A program made the position numbers and the translations under genes. From the NCBI GenBank assembly GCA_046758085.1, contig JBHHZP010000018.1, positions 1-35,767 on the forward strand: DNA of 35,767 nt, in the 5' to 3' direction. Source of the stretch: VRUB01 sp046758085 (GTDB lineage Bacteria; Pseudomonadota; Gammaproteobacteria; Acidiferrobacterales; SPGG2). This document shows, piece after piece, positions 7,589 through 16,074 of this stretch; within the stretch, counting starts at the first letter, position 1; every line of letters starts with the position of its first letter. Below the pieces are notes generated by a model. The model was not told the origin of the DNA. It saw only the letters and a list, made by a program, of their open reading frames with translations, and searched no databases.

Positions 7589-9324
7589 TGCTCGCGCTAC
7601 ATGGGACGGGGGTGAGCCAGGGAATCAGTTTAGGTAAAGCCCATGTCTTACGGCGCCAGCGTCTCGACACCCCTGAGTACTTCATTCCTGCATCGCTACT
7701 AGAGGAGGAGGTCACGCGCTTCACGCGAGCAATCGAACGAGCAAGGACGCAGCTTGAGCAGGTCCGCATTCACATCCCTGCCAGTGCGCCGGCCGAAACT
7801 GCAAGCTTCATCGACACCCATCTGCTTATATTGAGCGATCCTATGATTTCCGAGGCCCCTGTCGACTTCATACGTACCGCGCGGCGCAATGCCGAATGGG
7901 CGCTCAAAACGCAAAGCGAAGACCTCAGCAGGATGTTCGAGGGTATGGAAGACCCATACTTGCGAGCACGGCGCGTGGATGTGGAACAGGTGGTCGACCG
8001 CGTACTTCGAAATCTCCTGACACCTCGCGAACAAGAACACGAGGAACTGGCTGCCGGCGACATCCTCGTTGCAAGCGACTTGAGCCCTGCGGACGCCGTC
8101 ATGCTCAAGCATAAGCATGTGAATGCATTCGTCACGGAACTTGGCGGGCCAATATCGCATACGGCCATCCTTGCGCGAAGCCTTGGTATTCCTGCCGTAG
8201 TGGCCATGCACAATGCTACTCGTTTCTTGCGCAACGGCGATAGCCTGATAATCGACGGAAATCGTGGTCTACTCATTGCCGGCCGCGACCCTAAGATCCT
8301 GGCTGAGTATCGCAGGCGCAAGCAAGACCTGCGTCGCGCGCACGAGCAGCTCGGCCGCTTGCGTTGCGGGCGCTCCGTCACACGCGATGGTCGAAAAGTG
8401 AGGTTACTCGCAAACATAGAGTTGCCCGCTGACATCAGAGCCGCCAATCGTGTATCGGCCTCAGGGATCGGGTTATATCGCACCGAGTATCTGTTCATGA
8501 ACCGGGCCAGCATGCCGAGCGAAGACGAGCAATATCGGGCTTACACTAGAGTGGTCAAGGCGCTCGCGGGTAAACCCGTAACTATTCGTACGTTGGATCT
8601 CGTCGCCGACAAGCAGGTCGACGGCGGTAGCAACTCATCTCGTGCTATTAACCCGGCCCTTGGATTGCGTGCCGTTCGCCTATGCCTGCATGACGTGGCG
8701 CTGTTTCGCCCGCAGCTGCGTGCGATATTTCGAGCTTCGGCACATGGCAAGGTGCGTATCATGATCCCCATGCTCTCGAGCCAGGAAGAGTTGCACCGGG
8801 TACTCGACCTCATCGAAGAAACAAAAGCAGAGCTTAAAGTCCAGCGCATAAAATTCAATCCTCGCACCCCAATTGGGGGAATGATCGAGGTACCGGCCGC
8901 CGCGATCTGCGCTGACCTCTTTGCGCCCTTTCTGGATTTTCTTTCGATCGGCACCAATGATTTAATACAGTACACCCTCGCCATTGATCGATTGGATGAT
9001 GCCGTTAATTATCTGTACGACCCGTTGCATCCCTCGGTACTGCGACTCATCAGCGGAACGATCAAAGCAGGACAGCATGCCGGTATTCCAGTGGCCATGT
9101 GTGGTGAAATGGCGGGCGACTCGCGATACACCCGGCTGCTGTTGGGAATGGGGTTAACCGAGTTCAGTATGCATCCGTCGACCCTGCTCCAGATCAAGAA
9201 GATCGTGCGCACCAGCAGCGTTGCGGCATTACAGAAACTTGCCCACAAAGCGCTGAAAACGAGGGACGTCAGCACGCTACACAACATGGTCGATGAGATG
9301 AACGAACGCTATGAGCTACTTTAG
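7588..9324 (+). CDS. ptsI: PTS enzyme I (phosphoenolpyruvate-protein phosphotransferase)
   Basis: Transfers phosphate from PEP to HPr. The 578-aa protein has the usual domains: HPr-binding and phosphohistidine domain with the active histidine in GGPISHTAILARS (His191), then the PEP-binding barrel with IGLYRTEYLF, SIGTNDLIQYTLAIDR and the catalytic cysteine in MCGEMAGD (Cys505). There is no N-terminal GAF domain, so this is classical EI in architecture rather than PtsP, although it probably feeds a regulatory relay. Last gene of the plus-strand run. Confidence 0.97.
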   Translation: MLALHGTGVSQGISLGKAHVLRRQRLDTPEYFIPASLLEEEVTRFTRAIERARTQLEQVRIHIPASAPAETASFIDTHLLILSDPMISEAPVDFIRTARRNAEWALKTQSEDLSRMFEGMEDPYLRARRVDVEQVVDRVLRNLLTPREQEHEELAAGDILVASDLSPADAVMLKHKHVNAFVTELGGPISHTAILARSLGIPAVVAMHNATRFLRNGDSLIIDGNRGLLIAGRDPKILAEYRRRKQDLRRAHEQLGRLRCGRSVTRDGRKVRLLANIELPADIRAANRVSASGIGLYRTEYLFMNRASMPSEDEQYRAYTRVVKALAGKPVTIRTLDLVADKQVDGGSNSSRAINPALGLRAVRLCLHDVALFRPQLRAIFRASAHGKVRIMIPMLSSQEELHRVLDLIEETKAELKVQRIKFNPRTPIGGMIEVPAAAICADLFAPFLDFLSIGTNDLIQYTLAIDRLDDAVNYLYDPLHPSVLRLISGTIKAGQHAGIPVAMCGEMAGDSRYTRLLLGMGLTEFSMHPSTLLQIKKIVRTSSVAALQKLAHKALKTRDVSTLHNMVDEMNERYELL

Positions 9325-9544
9325 CCAGGTATGATAACAGTTCTTCAACAGCGCGCCATGGAAAATCTTCTCCGGGTTTTCTACGTTCATGATTCCCCCC
9401 TACTCACAGCCGAGGCGCTACGTCTCCACGCGGGCAACATAGCAATCCGGCGGCGGGGCATCGATGCCTCTGCCGCGTCTCGGAACTGACGGTTTAACCG
9501 GAGTGCAATGTCCAGCGGCCGCCCTTAGCCAGCGGACAGGTAGT
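9325..9544. other. Convergent intergenic gap after ptsI
   Basis: This gap separates convergent ptsI and the WYL gene. I see no convincing gene in it and no hairpin followed by a T-run that would clearly terminate either side. Short reading frames here lack ribosome sites and family resemblance. Confidence 0.5.
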
Positions 9545-9952
9545 CTAATGATACTTGCGCATGCCCTCGGGCAGAAATGGTCCCATCTCCCTGAGCGCCT
9601 GCGGCGAATACATGAAAGACGGCTTATCGGCTTCCACGATCGCAAGCAGTCCCCGCTTGTACCTGGCTTTCTCCGCGCTGAATCCCTCCAGCAGACGCGG
9701 CTCGAACGCTTGTTTCAACACAGAAATGGCCACGATGTGCTTCAGTCGCAGGCGCTTCCAGAACGGTGGTTGTCTGCCAGAGGCCGAGAAACCGCGTATT
9801 TGATAGCAGTCAACCACGAACTCGCCTGCGTCGTTGGTATAGGCTACGTGCGGTTCTATTACACGCACGCCCTGCTGGCCCCGGTAGCGCACGGCAAGGC
9901 AACGCCGATCTTCAATCGCTCTTTTCAGAATTTTCAGTACATTTGATTCCAT
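9545..9952 (-). CDS. Stand-alone WYL-domain protein
   Basis: The 135-aa product begins MESNVLKILKRAIEDRR and contains the core of a WYL domain: CLAVRYRG, RVIEPHVAYTNDAGEFVVDCYQIRGFS, then a basic turn and KHIVAISVLKQAFEPR. WYL domains bind nucleic acid or ligands and are usually attached to a helix-turn-helix; none is present here. An upstream in-frame start at 9973 would add seven residues. Lies between convergent ptsI and mgtE, with no operon partner. Function unknown; a regulatory role is an inference from the domain. Confidence 0.75.
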   Translation of the reverse strand: MESNVLKILKRAIEDRRCLAVRYRGQQGVRVIEPHVAYTNDAGEFVVDCYQIRGFSASGRQPPFWKRLRLKHIVAISVLKQAFEPRLLEGFSAEKARYKRGLLAIVEADKPSFMYSPQALREMGPFLPEGMRKYH

Positions 9953-10168
9953 ATTCGCTTCAGAGAAAATCACAAATCCCGTAAAAAATCAAATAAAGCG
10001 GACCAGAGGCCTTTTCAGCAGTGTGAGCTGCACGACAAGGTAACTCAACAGTATTCTACATCGAGTTTCCTCGTGGAACGCTTATCCAGCATCCGGATTG
10101 ACATCGCGCTCGGCCACACCCCCGATACCTTGCTTAGCGATATCGCCCACGCTGGTGACACGCACTAC

Positions 10169-11524
10169 TCATAGCAGGATCAGCGTGGCCAAACCCAGAA
10201 ACGCAAAAAAACCGACCACGTCTGTAACGGTGGTCAGTGCAACACCACTCGCGAGCGCCGGATCAATGCCGAGACGGCGAACACCAACGGGAATCAACAC
10301 ACCGGCCAGTGCAGCGAAAATCAGATTGACGACCATGGCCAACGCTATGACCACACCAAGACCGAGATTGTGAAACCACATAATCGCAACCACGGCAACG
10401 ATGAGGGCCCACAGCATGCTGTTCAAAGCGCCGACCATGAGCTCCTTGATCAGCAACCGCCGCGCATTGGCGTCGGTAATCGTACCAAGCGCAAGGCCAC
10501 GCACGACAAGCGTTACCGTCTGCGTGCCGGCATTGCCCCCCATGCTTGCAACAATGGGCATGAGAACGGCAAGCGCGACCACTTTTTCTATGGTGTTCTC
10601 GAAAAGGCCAATCACCCAGGAAGCGATGATGGCTGTAACCAAATTGATACCGAGCCAAACGGCACGATCGCGGGCACTGCGTACGACAGGTGCAAAAATA
10701 TCCACGTCTTCACTCAGGCCTGCCGGTGCCATTACAGAATGATCGGCCTTCTCCCGAATCACGTCGACCACGTCGTCAACGGTTATGCGGCCTAGCAGAG
10801 TTTCATCATCATCTACCACAGGTGCGTTGATGAGATTATAATTTTCAAACGCGTCGGCAACTTCATCGTCCGGTGTCAATACGGGAAACTTAAATGGCTT
10901 CGAGTCCATTACCTCGCTGACCCGCAGCTTTGGATCGGATATAAGGACTTTCGTGAGTTGCAGCGTACCAACCAATCGATGCGCTTTGTCTACTACATAC
11001 AATTCGTTGATGTAATCCGGCAGATCACCGCGCAGGCGTAAGTAGCGAAGTACAACCTGGAGAGTAATATTTTCGCGCACGGTGACAACATCGACATCCA
11101 TCAAGCCGCCGGCAGTGTCCTCTGGAAATGACAGTACTGCGTCGAGCCTTTGCCGATCCCGCTTGTCCATGAAAAACAGGATCTCTGCGGTAACCTCGGC
11201 GGAAAGCTCGGGCAACAGGTCGGCGATATCATCTGTGTCGAGTGCCTGTACCGCTGTGATCAGCGCGGCGTGATCCATTTCCTGCAACAGGTCGGCACGC
11301 ACGGCCTCCGGCACTTCAAGCAGGACCTCACCCATCACTTTCGGGTCCACCTCGCGCCAGACCTCGTGGCGCTGTTCAGGTGGAATACCCTCGAGCAGGT
11401 CGCCAACATCGGCAGGGTGCAGATCCTGTAGCAACCGCCGGAGCTCTTCGCTGTCTTCGTGCTCGAGTGCAACCAGCACCGCTTTCAGCGAGTCCGTTTG
11501 GTCTTGTGGGGGGCTCGTTGTCAT
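10169..11524 (-). CDS. mgtE: Magnesium transporter MgtE
   Basis: Inner-membrane Mg2+ channel/transporter. From ATG 11524 the product is 451 aa: N-terminal superhelical domain (LHPADVGDLLEGIPPE, about 35-50), paired CBS domains (about 130-250) including VDDVVDVIREKAD, then five hydrophobic segments from about residue 280 to the end, with the pore-family motifs MPIVASMGGNAGTQT and GLALGTITDANARRLL. A GTG at 11554 would add ten residues. In some proteobacteria mgtE is the last gene of the rpoN-ptsI cluster in the same direction; here it is close but inverted. Confidence 0.95.
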   Translation of the reverse strand: MTTSPPQDQTDSLKAVLVALEHEDSEELRRLLQDLHPADVGDLLEGIPPEQRHEVWREVDPKVMGEVLLEVPEAVRADLLQEMDHAALITAVQALDTDDIADLLPELSAEVTAEILFFMDKRDRQRLDAVLSFPEDTAGGLMDVDVVTVRENITLQVVLRYLRLRGDLPDYINELYVVDKAHRLVGTLQLTKVLISDPKLRVSEVMDSKPFKFPVLTPDDEVADAFENYNLINAPVVDDDETLLGRITVDDVVDVIREKADHSVMAPAGLSEDVDIFAPVVRSARDRAVWLGINLVTAIIASWVIGLFENTIEKVVALAVLMPIVASMGGNAGTQTVTLVVRGLALGTITDANARRLLIKELMVGALNSMLWALIVAVVAIMWFHNLGLGVVIALAMVVNLIFAALAGVLIPVGVRRLGIDPALASGVALTTVTDVVGFFAFLGLATLILL

Positions 11525-11554
11525 GGGTTTTTTCTGATAGGCGTCGTTCGACAC

Positions 11555-11779
11555 CCGCCCGGTACGGCAAAGGTGCGTATTCTAACACCTCCCGCGACGA
11601 CGGTTCGGTTTTTTGAGAAAAACGGGGGTCCTCAGCTAAAGCTTATAGTTTGCCGGGGCGGACAGACTCCGCTTTTATTCAGCGACACCCGTCAGGATCC
11701 GTGTGTGGGAGCAGTGCCTGGCCCCGAATGCGGACAAAGTGCGTAGGCGGAGAACGGCAGGAATTTTTCGTGCGTACCC
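11555..11779. other. mgtE upstream region
   Basis: Apart from the -10-like element near 11579, this 225-bp stretch between mgtE and the TTAA element contains no recognisable gene or RNA. Overlapping short frames on the plus strand have no ribosome sites. Confidence 0.4.
11572..11592 (-). promoter_or_regulatory. Candidate extended -10 promoter for mgtE
   Basis: On the minus strand the sequence reads TGTTAGAAT, an extended -10 (TGnTANAAT type) at 11579-11587, about 25 bp upstream of the GTG at 11554 and 55 bp upstream of the ATG at 11524. There is no good -35, as is common with extended -10 promoters. No magnesium riboswitch structure could be recognised by eye. Inferred from sequence only. 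Confidence 0.35.
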
Positions 11780-11963
11780 TTAACCTGCATTTCTCACCAG
11801 CTATCTACTGCGACCGCGTATCTGCCCGCGTCTACGGCGTTGCGCTCGGCTAATGTGCTCAACGTAGTGCAAGCTACGCCTCCGCGCATTTTCGCTCGCG
11901 CGCCTTGTATCCACCGCCATCTCCGCGCCCTCGCGACGATACCCGGTGAGAAATGCAGGTTAA
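11780..11963. mobile_element. MITE-like element with 15-bp terminal inverted repeats between TTAA sites
   Basis: The left end reads TTAA-CCTGCATTTCTCACC (11780-11798) and the right end GGTGAGAAATGCAGG-TTAA (11945-11963). The arms are a perfect inverted match of 15 bp, or 19 bp if the palindromic TTAA is included, and pairing continues imperfectly inward. The 146-bp interior has no plausible gene but contains a hairpin (ACGTAGTGCAAGCTACG). This is the form of a non-autonomous miniature transposable element using a TTAA target, a preference known for IS1380-type and piggyBac-type transposases. The right TTAA provides the TAA stop codon of pmbA. A structured extragenic repeat without transposition is the alternative. 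Confidence 0.7.
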
Positions 11964-13315
11964 TTCCCCGCGACAGTCATGCTGCCGACCAGTATCGAGC
12001 CACTGCGAATATTGCCCCGGGTATCGACATCATTTCCCACTGCCTGGATGTCGGTAAATATTGATTTGAGATTTCCGGCAACGGTGATCTCTTCAACGGG
12101 GTATTGGATTTCTCCCCTCTCAATCCAGAAGCCGGTCGCGCCGCGCGAGTAATCACCCGTTACAATGTTGACCCCGAAACCGATCAGTTCGGTAATCAGA
12201 AGACCTGTTTCCATGTACTTCAACAGTGCGGGCAGGTCACGCTCGCCCGGCTCGATCGTAAGATTGTGGACACCCCCGGCATTACCAGTCGTCTGCAATC
12301 CCAGCTTGCGCGCGGAGTAAGAGTCGAGCACGTAACGCTTGAGGATGCCGTCTGTCACCAGATCATGTTCCCGCGTAGCCACGCCCTCGTTGTCAAAAGG
12401 CGCGCTCCCCATGGCCTTGGGCAGATGGGGCTGCTCGGCGATGCGCACCCAGTCGCAGAATACCTGCTTGCCAACATGGTCCAACAGAAACGAGGCTTGC
12501 CGATAGAGGCTGGATCCGCGTACGGCGCTCACAAAATGCGAAAGCAGTGTGGATGCAACGGGCGCTTCGTAGACCACTGGAGTCTCACGCGTCCCCAGCT
12601 GTCGGGCGCCGAGCCGGCGCAAGGCGCGATGACCCGCCGTGGTTCCGACCTGCTCCGGGGTCTCGAGGTCGGAGGCATCCCGCGCCACTGAGTACCAGTA
12701 ATCCCGTTGCATTCCGGCATCGTTCTGGGCGATCACGCTGCAACTCAGGCTATGCCGGCTGGCGGGCACCGCGCCCAGAAAGCCGTTTGTGTTGCCGTAG
12801 ACGTCTAAACCATCATAACTCGAAACGGTGGCGCCCTCAGAGTTCTTGATCCTGCGATCGACGCCCCTGGCGGCGTCCTCGCATTCACGCGCCATCGCTG
12901 TCGCACCCTCGGCGCTCAGGTTCCAGGGATGATGCAGGTCCAGCTCCGGCGGGTCTTTTGCCAGCTGCTTCGGATCCGCTAATCCGGCACACTCATCCTC
13001 TGCCGTATATTTCGCGATGGAGCAGGCCGCGCGCACAGTATCGCGGATTGCGGCGGCCGAGAAATCGGACGTACTCGCCGAGGTGCTCTTGTGGCCAAAG
13101 AAAACGGTCACCCCGAGATTCTTGTCGCGATTGTGCTCGACGGTTTCGACCTCACCGAGGCGAACGGTGACGGACAGTCCCTGCCCAACACTGACATCGG
13201 CCTCCGCTGCGCTCGCCCCTTGGCTGCGCGCCTCATCAAGTACCTTCTCCACCAGCGTTGCCAGCGCCTCCTTGCCGGCAACGCTATCTCGAAGCAGGTC
13301 CGTTCGTGCACTCAT
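11960..13315 (-). CDS. pmbA: PmbA/TldE, metalloprotease complex subunit
   Basis: PmbA (TldE) pairs with TldD to form a protease that processes unfolded peptides such as microcin B17 precursor and the CcdA antitoxin in E. coli. The 451-aa protein shows family stretches SYDGLDVYGNTNGF, RHSLSCSVIAQNDAGMQRDYWYS, VVYEAPVASTLLSHFV and YSRGATGFWIERGEIQYPVEEIT. It lacks an HExxxH zinc site, as expected for the E subunit. It lies 125 bp downstream of tldD in the same direction. The TAA stop is part of the TTAA at the end of the adjacent repeat element, yet the protein end (GSMTVAGN) looks natural. Confidence 0.96.
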   Translation of the reverse strand: MSARTDLLRDSVAGKEALATLVEKVLDEARSQGASAAEADVSVGQGLSVTVRLGEVETVEHNRDKNLGVTVFFGHKSTSASTSDFSAAAIRDTVRAACSIAKYTAEDECAGLADPKQLAKDPPELDLHHPWNLSAEGATAMARECEDAARGVDRRIKNSEGATVSSYDGLDVYGNTNGFLGAVPASRHSLSCSVIAQNDAGMQRDYWYSVARDASDLETPEQVGTTAGHRALRRLGARQLGTRETPVVYEAPVASTLLSHFVSAVRGSSLYRQASFLLDHVGKQVFCDWVRIAEQPHLPKAMGSAPFDNEGVATREHDLVTDGILKRYVLDSYSARKLGLQTTGNAGGVHNLTIEPGERDLPALLKYMETGLLITELIGFGVNIVTGDYSRGATGFWIERGEIQYPVEEITVAGNLKSIFTDIQAVGNDVDTRGNIRSGSILVGSMTVAGN

Positions 13316-13377
13316 CGGTTAGCCCCGTCACCGGTCAGGCGGCGGGGCCTTGCGCAGTCTCGAGCCGGTCCACAGCG

Positions 13378-13412
13378 GGCAAGTGGGGCGGGGGCACGCA
13401 TTATCACTTGCC
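13378..13412. repeat. Intercistronic inverted repeat between tldD and pmbA
   Basis: GGCAAGTG at 13378-13385 pairs with CACTTGCC at 13405-13412 across a 19-base loop. There is no T-run, so it is not an intrinsic terminator. It may act as an mRNA stability or processing hairpin between the two subunit genes, or be chance. Confidence 0.4.
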
Positions 13413-13440
13413 TTCTAGAGCATCGGTGCATGGTCATTCT

Positions 13441-14886
13441 TCAGTTCTGTGTCCCGCCGACAGTGAGCCCATCGATACCCAAGGTGGGCTGACCCACCCC
13501 GACGGGCACACTTTGCCCCTCTTTGCCGCACGTGCCCACTCCTGTGTCCAACCGAAGATCGTTTCCCACCTTGCTTACACGGGTCAATACATCCGGCCCA
13601 TTGCCGATTAAAGTCGCCCCCTTTATGGGGCGCGTAATCTTTCCTTTTTCGATCAAGTAAGCTTCACTCGCCGAGAAAACGAATTTTCCCGATGTGATGT
13701 CGACCTGACCACCGCCGAAGTTCGCTGCATAAATTCCCTTTTCTACCGAGGCGATGATCTCCTGTGGATCGTAGTCGCCCGCTAACATATAGGTGTTGGT
13801 CATCCGCGGCATTGGCACATGCGCGTACGACTCCCGCCGCCCGTTGCCCGTCGGTGCCAGGCCCATCAGACGCGCGTTCAGCGTATCCTGCATGTATTGC
13901 TTTAACACACCGTTCTCGATCAGCACCGTGTTCTGCGTAGGTGTCCCTTCGTCGTCCACGTTTAACGACCCGCGGCGATCACGCAGCGTTCCGTCATCCA
14001 CGACCGTACACTGGCGCGAGGCCACCTGTTCGCCAATGCGCCCGGCGAACGCTGAGGTGCCCTTCCGGTTGAAATCACCCTCAAGGCCGTGCCCTATGGC
14101 CTCATGCAAAAGTATGCCGGGCCAGCCTGGTCCGAGCACGACGGGCATGGTCCCCGCGGGCGCGTCGGTCGCCCCCAGATTGACCAGCGCCTGGCGCACC
14201 GCTTCGCGTGCATAACCCAATGCCGCGTCCTTATCATAGAAATACTGGTAGCTAAAGCGCCCGCCGCCGCCCGCTACGCCCTGCTCGCGACGATCGTTGT
14301 GTTCGACAATGACTGCCACGTTCAGCCGCACCAGCGGGCGCACGTCGGCCACCAGCGCCCCGTCGCTGCGCGCCACCATGATTACCTCATGCACCGCTGC
14401 GAGATTGGCCATCACCTGTTTCACCCTCGGATCCTGACGTCGCGCTTCGCCTTCTACGTCTTCCAACAGCTTCACCTTGGATGCGTCGGGAAGACTCGCC
14501 AACGGGTCCGCGGAAGCATAGAGGTCCAGGCCCTGCGCACCCTGCCATGCGACGGGCACCTTGGCATTTTGGCCCTGGTGTGCGATCGCGCGGGCGGCGC
14601 CCGCCGCGTCGAGCAACGACGGGAGGCCAATCTCGTCGGAATACGCAAACCCGGTCTTCTCCTGACTTACCGCCCGTACGCCGACGCCTTGCTCTATTGA
14701 GTGGCTTCCCGTTTTGACCTTGCCTTCTTCCAGCGCCCATGATTCGAGACGCCGGTACTGGAAGTACAGATCCGCATAATCGATTTGATGCGACAACAAC
14801 CGGCCCATGAGCCGCTCGAGCTCACTGTCACCGATTCCTGCCGGTTCAAGCAGAGACTCTCTTGCCTTTTGCAGTGATCCTGTCAT
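13441..14886 (-). CDS. tldD: TldD, zinc metalloprotease subunit
   Basis: Catalytic half of the TldD/TldE peptide-threading protease. From ATG 14886 the product is 481 aa, matching E. coli TldD. The zinc motif HEAIGHGLEGD is at residues 261-271 (His261, Glu262, His266), and the C-terminal PRMTNTYMLAGDYDPQEII and YAANFGGGQVDITSGKFVF stretches are typical. A longer frame to 15018 adds 44 residues with no family match and overlaps the upstream nitrilase gene deeply; the chosen start still overlaps that gene by 41 bp. Confidence 0.97.
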   Translation of the reverse strand: MTGSLQKARESLLEPAGIGDSELERLMGRLLSHQIDYADLYFQYRRLESWALEEGKVKTGSHSIEQGVGVRAVSQEKTGFAYSDEIGLPSLLDAAGAARAIAHQGQNAKVPVAWQGAQGLDLYASADPLASLPDASKVKLLEDVEGEARRQDPRVKQVMANLAAVHEVIMVARSDGALVADVRPLVRLNVAVIVEHNDRREQGVAGGGGRFSYQYFYDKDAALGYAREAVRQALVNLGATDAPAGTMPVVLGPGWPGILLHEAIGHGLEGDFNRKGTSAFAGRIGEQVASRQCTVVDDGTLRDRRGSLNVDDEGTPTQNTVLIENGVLKQYMQDTLNARLMGLAPTGNGRRESYAHVPMPRMTNTYMLAGDYDPQEIIASVEKGIYAANFGGGQVDITSGKFVFSASEAYLIEKGKITRPIKGATLIGNGPDVLTRVSKVGNDLRLDTGVGTCGKEGQSVPVGVGQPTLGIDGLTVGGTQN

Positions 14887-15694
14887 GCCCAAATCTCCGA
14901 TGCTTAATGCTGGGTAAACTCGCGCGCATCGCCTGCATGCGACGGCGGTCGACGCCTGCCATGATAATCCCTGGACCGCGCACAAGACGACCGAGGACCT
15001 CGCCCCACGGACTGACAATCATAGTGTGACCGTGAGTCTCGCGCCCGTTCGCATGGTGGCCGCCCTGGTCTGGCGCGACCACGTAGGCGAGATTTTCGAT
15101 CGCCCGCGCGCGCACCAAAATATCCCAGTGTGCCTTGCCGGTTTGAGCCGTAAAAGCGGACGGGACAGCGAATATCTCCGCACCCCGGTCGAGCATATGC
15201 CGGAAAAGCTCAGGAAAGCGCAGATCGTAACACACCGCAAGCCCGAGCATCCCCACCGGGGTCTTCACGACCACCACCTCCTCGCCCGGCTCGACAGTGT
15301 CTGATTCCTGATATTCCTCACCGTTCTCAAGTTTGACGTCAAACAGGTGAATCTTGTCGTAGCGGGCGGCGCGCTCGCCATCGGCATCCATGACCAGGCA
15401 CGCAGAACGCACGCGGTCGGTCTGGCTGGACTCGAGCGGGATAGTGCCCCCGACGAGCCAGACGTGATGCCGTCTCGCTTGATTCGACAAAAAATCCTGA
15501 ATCGGGCCGTTCCCGTCCTGTTCCTTCGCGGCGATGCGCTCACTTTCCTGCTGCGGCATAATCGCAAAGTTCTCCGGCAGCATCACCAGCTCCGCGCCGG
15601 CGGCAACCGCCTCGCCAATCAGCTGCGCCGCTTCGGTGAGATTAGCTGCGACATCCAGACCGGATATCATTTGTACGGCAGCGATCTTTGTCAT
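14846..15694 (-). CDS. Carbon-nitrogen hydrolase, nitrilase superfamily (Nit1-like)
   Basis: The 282-aa protein starts MTKIAAVQMISG at ATG 15694 and has the Glu-Lys-Cys triad: LPENFA (Glu41), YDKIHLFD (Lys114) and AVCYDLRFPELFR (Cys155). This subgroup includes proteins that deaminate damaged glutathione (Nit1/YbeM) and omega-amidases; the substrate cannot be set from sequence, but the tldD-linked form with HLFDV is commonly Nit1-like. The frame remains open upstream to 16009 but that part overlaps another gene and lacks family residues. Its end overlaps tldD by 41 bp. Confidence 0.9.
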   Translation of the reverse strand: MTKIAAVQMISGLDVAANLTEAAQLIGEAVAAGAELVMLPENFAIMPQQESERIAAKEQDGNGPIQDFLSNQARRHHVWLVGGTIPLESSQTDRVRSACLVMDADGERAARYDKIHLFDVKLENGEEYQESDTVEPGEEVVVVKTPVGMLGLAVCYDLRFPELFRHMLDRGAEIFAVPSAFTAQTGKAHWDILVRARAIENLAYVVAPDQGGHHANGRETHGHTMIVSPWGEVLGRLVRGPGIIMAGVDRRRMQAMRASLPSIKHRRFGHDRITAKGKRVSA

Positions 15695-15705
15695 GGCTAT
15701 CGGTG

Positions 15706-16032
15706 CTAGGGCGTTGTTTCCACTATGATAACGTCGTTTTTTCCAAGACCAGCCGCAAGCGTGATGCGACTGGAAGGAATGCCTAATGATACTAACCACG
15801 AGCGCAACTCCTCCGCCCACAGCGTGCCGTTCTCTCCGCTCGCATAGTGAATGACGATCTGTCGGTCCGGCTGCGCGTCGAATGCTTCGATGACCTTGCG
15901 CAATTGTCCCAATCCCGTGATCATTTCGCCGTTGCGAGGCCTGGCCCATTGGTCGGCCGCAATGGTTACACTCTCCGCGGCCAACGGAAACGGCACAAGC
16001 AAAAGACACAAGATCACCACGCGTGGCATCAC
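15706..16032 (-). CDS. Small exported protein of unknown function
   Basis: The 108-aa product has a clear signal peptide (MMPRVVILCLLLVPFPLAAES, about 19 residues) and a mature part of about 90 residues. The pattern DAQPDRQIVIHYASGENGTLWAEELRSWLVSLGIPSSRITLAAG resembles half of an OmpA-like domain, where a small conserved stretch controls sorting of adjacent residues, but it is too short and lacks the usual peptidoglycan-binding residues, so this is only a resemblance. It sits between yhdP and the nitrilase gene with 42 and 11 bp gaps, so it is part of that transcript. Likely periplasmic. Confidence 0.75.
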   Translation of the reverse strand: MMPRVVILCLLLVPFPLAAESVTIAADQWARPRNGEMITGLGQLRKVIEAFDAQPDRQIVIHYASGENGTLWAEELRSWLVSLGIPSSRITLAAGLGKNDVIIVETTP

Positions 16033-16074
16033 TTACTCAAGAATACCATTGAAGCGTTCGCTCATACATGCGCT

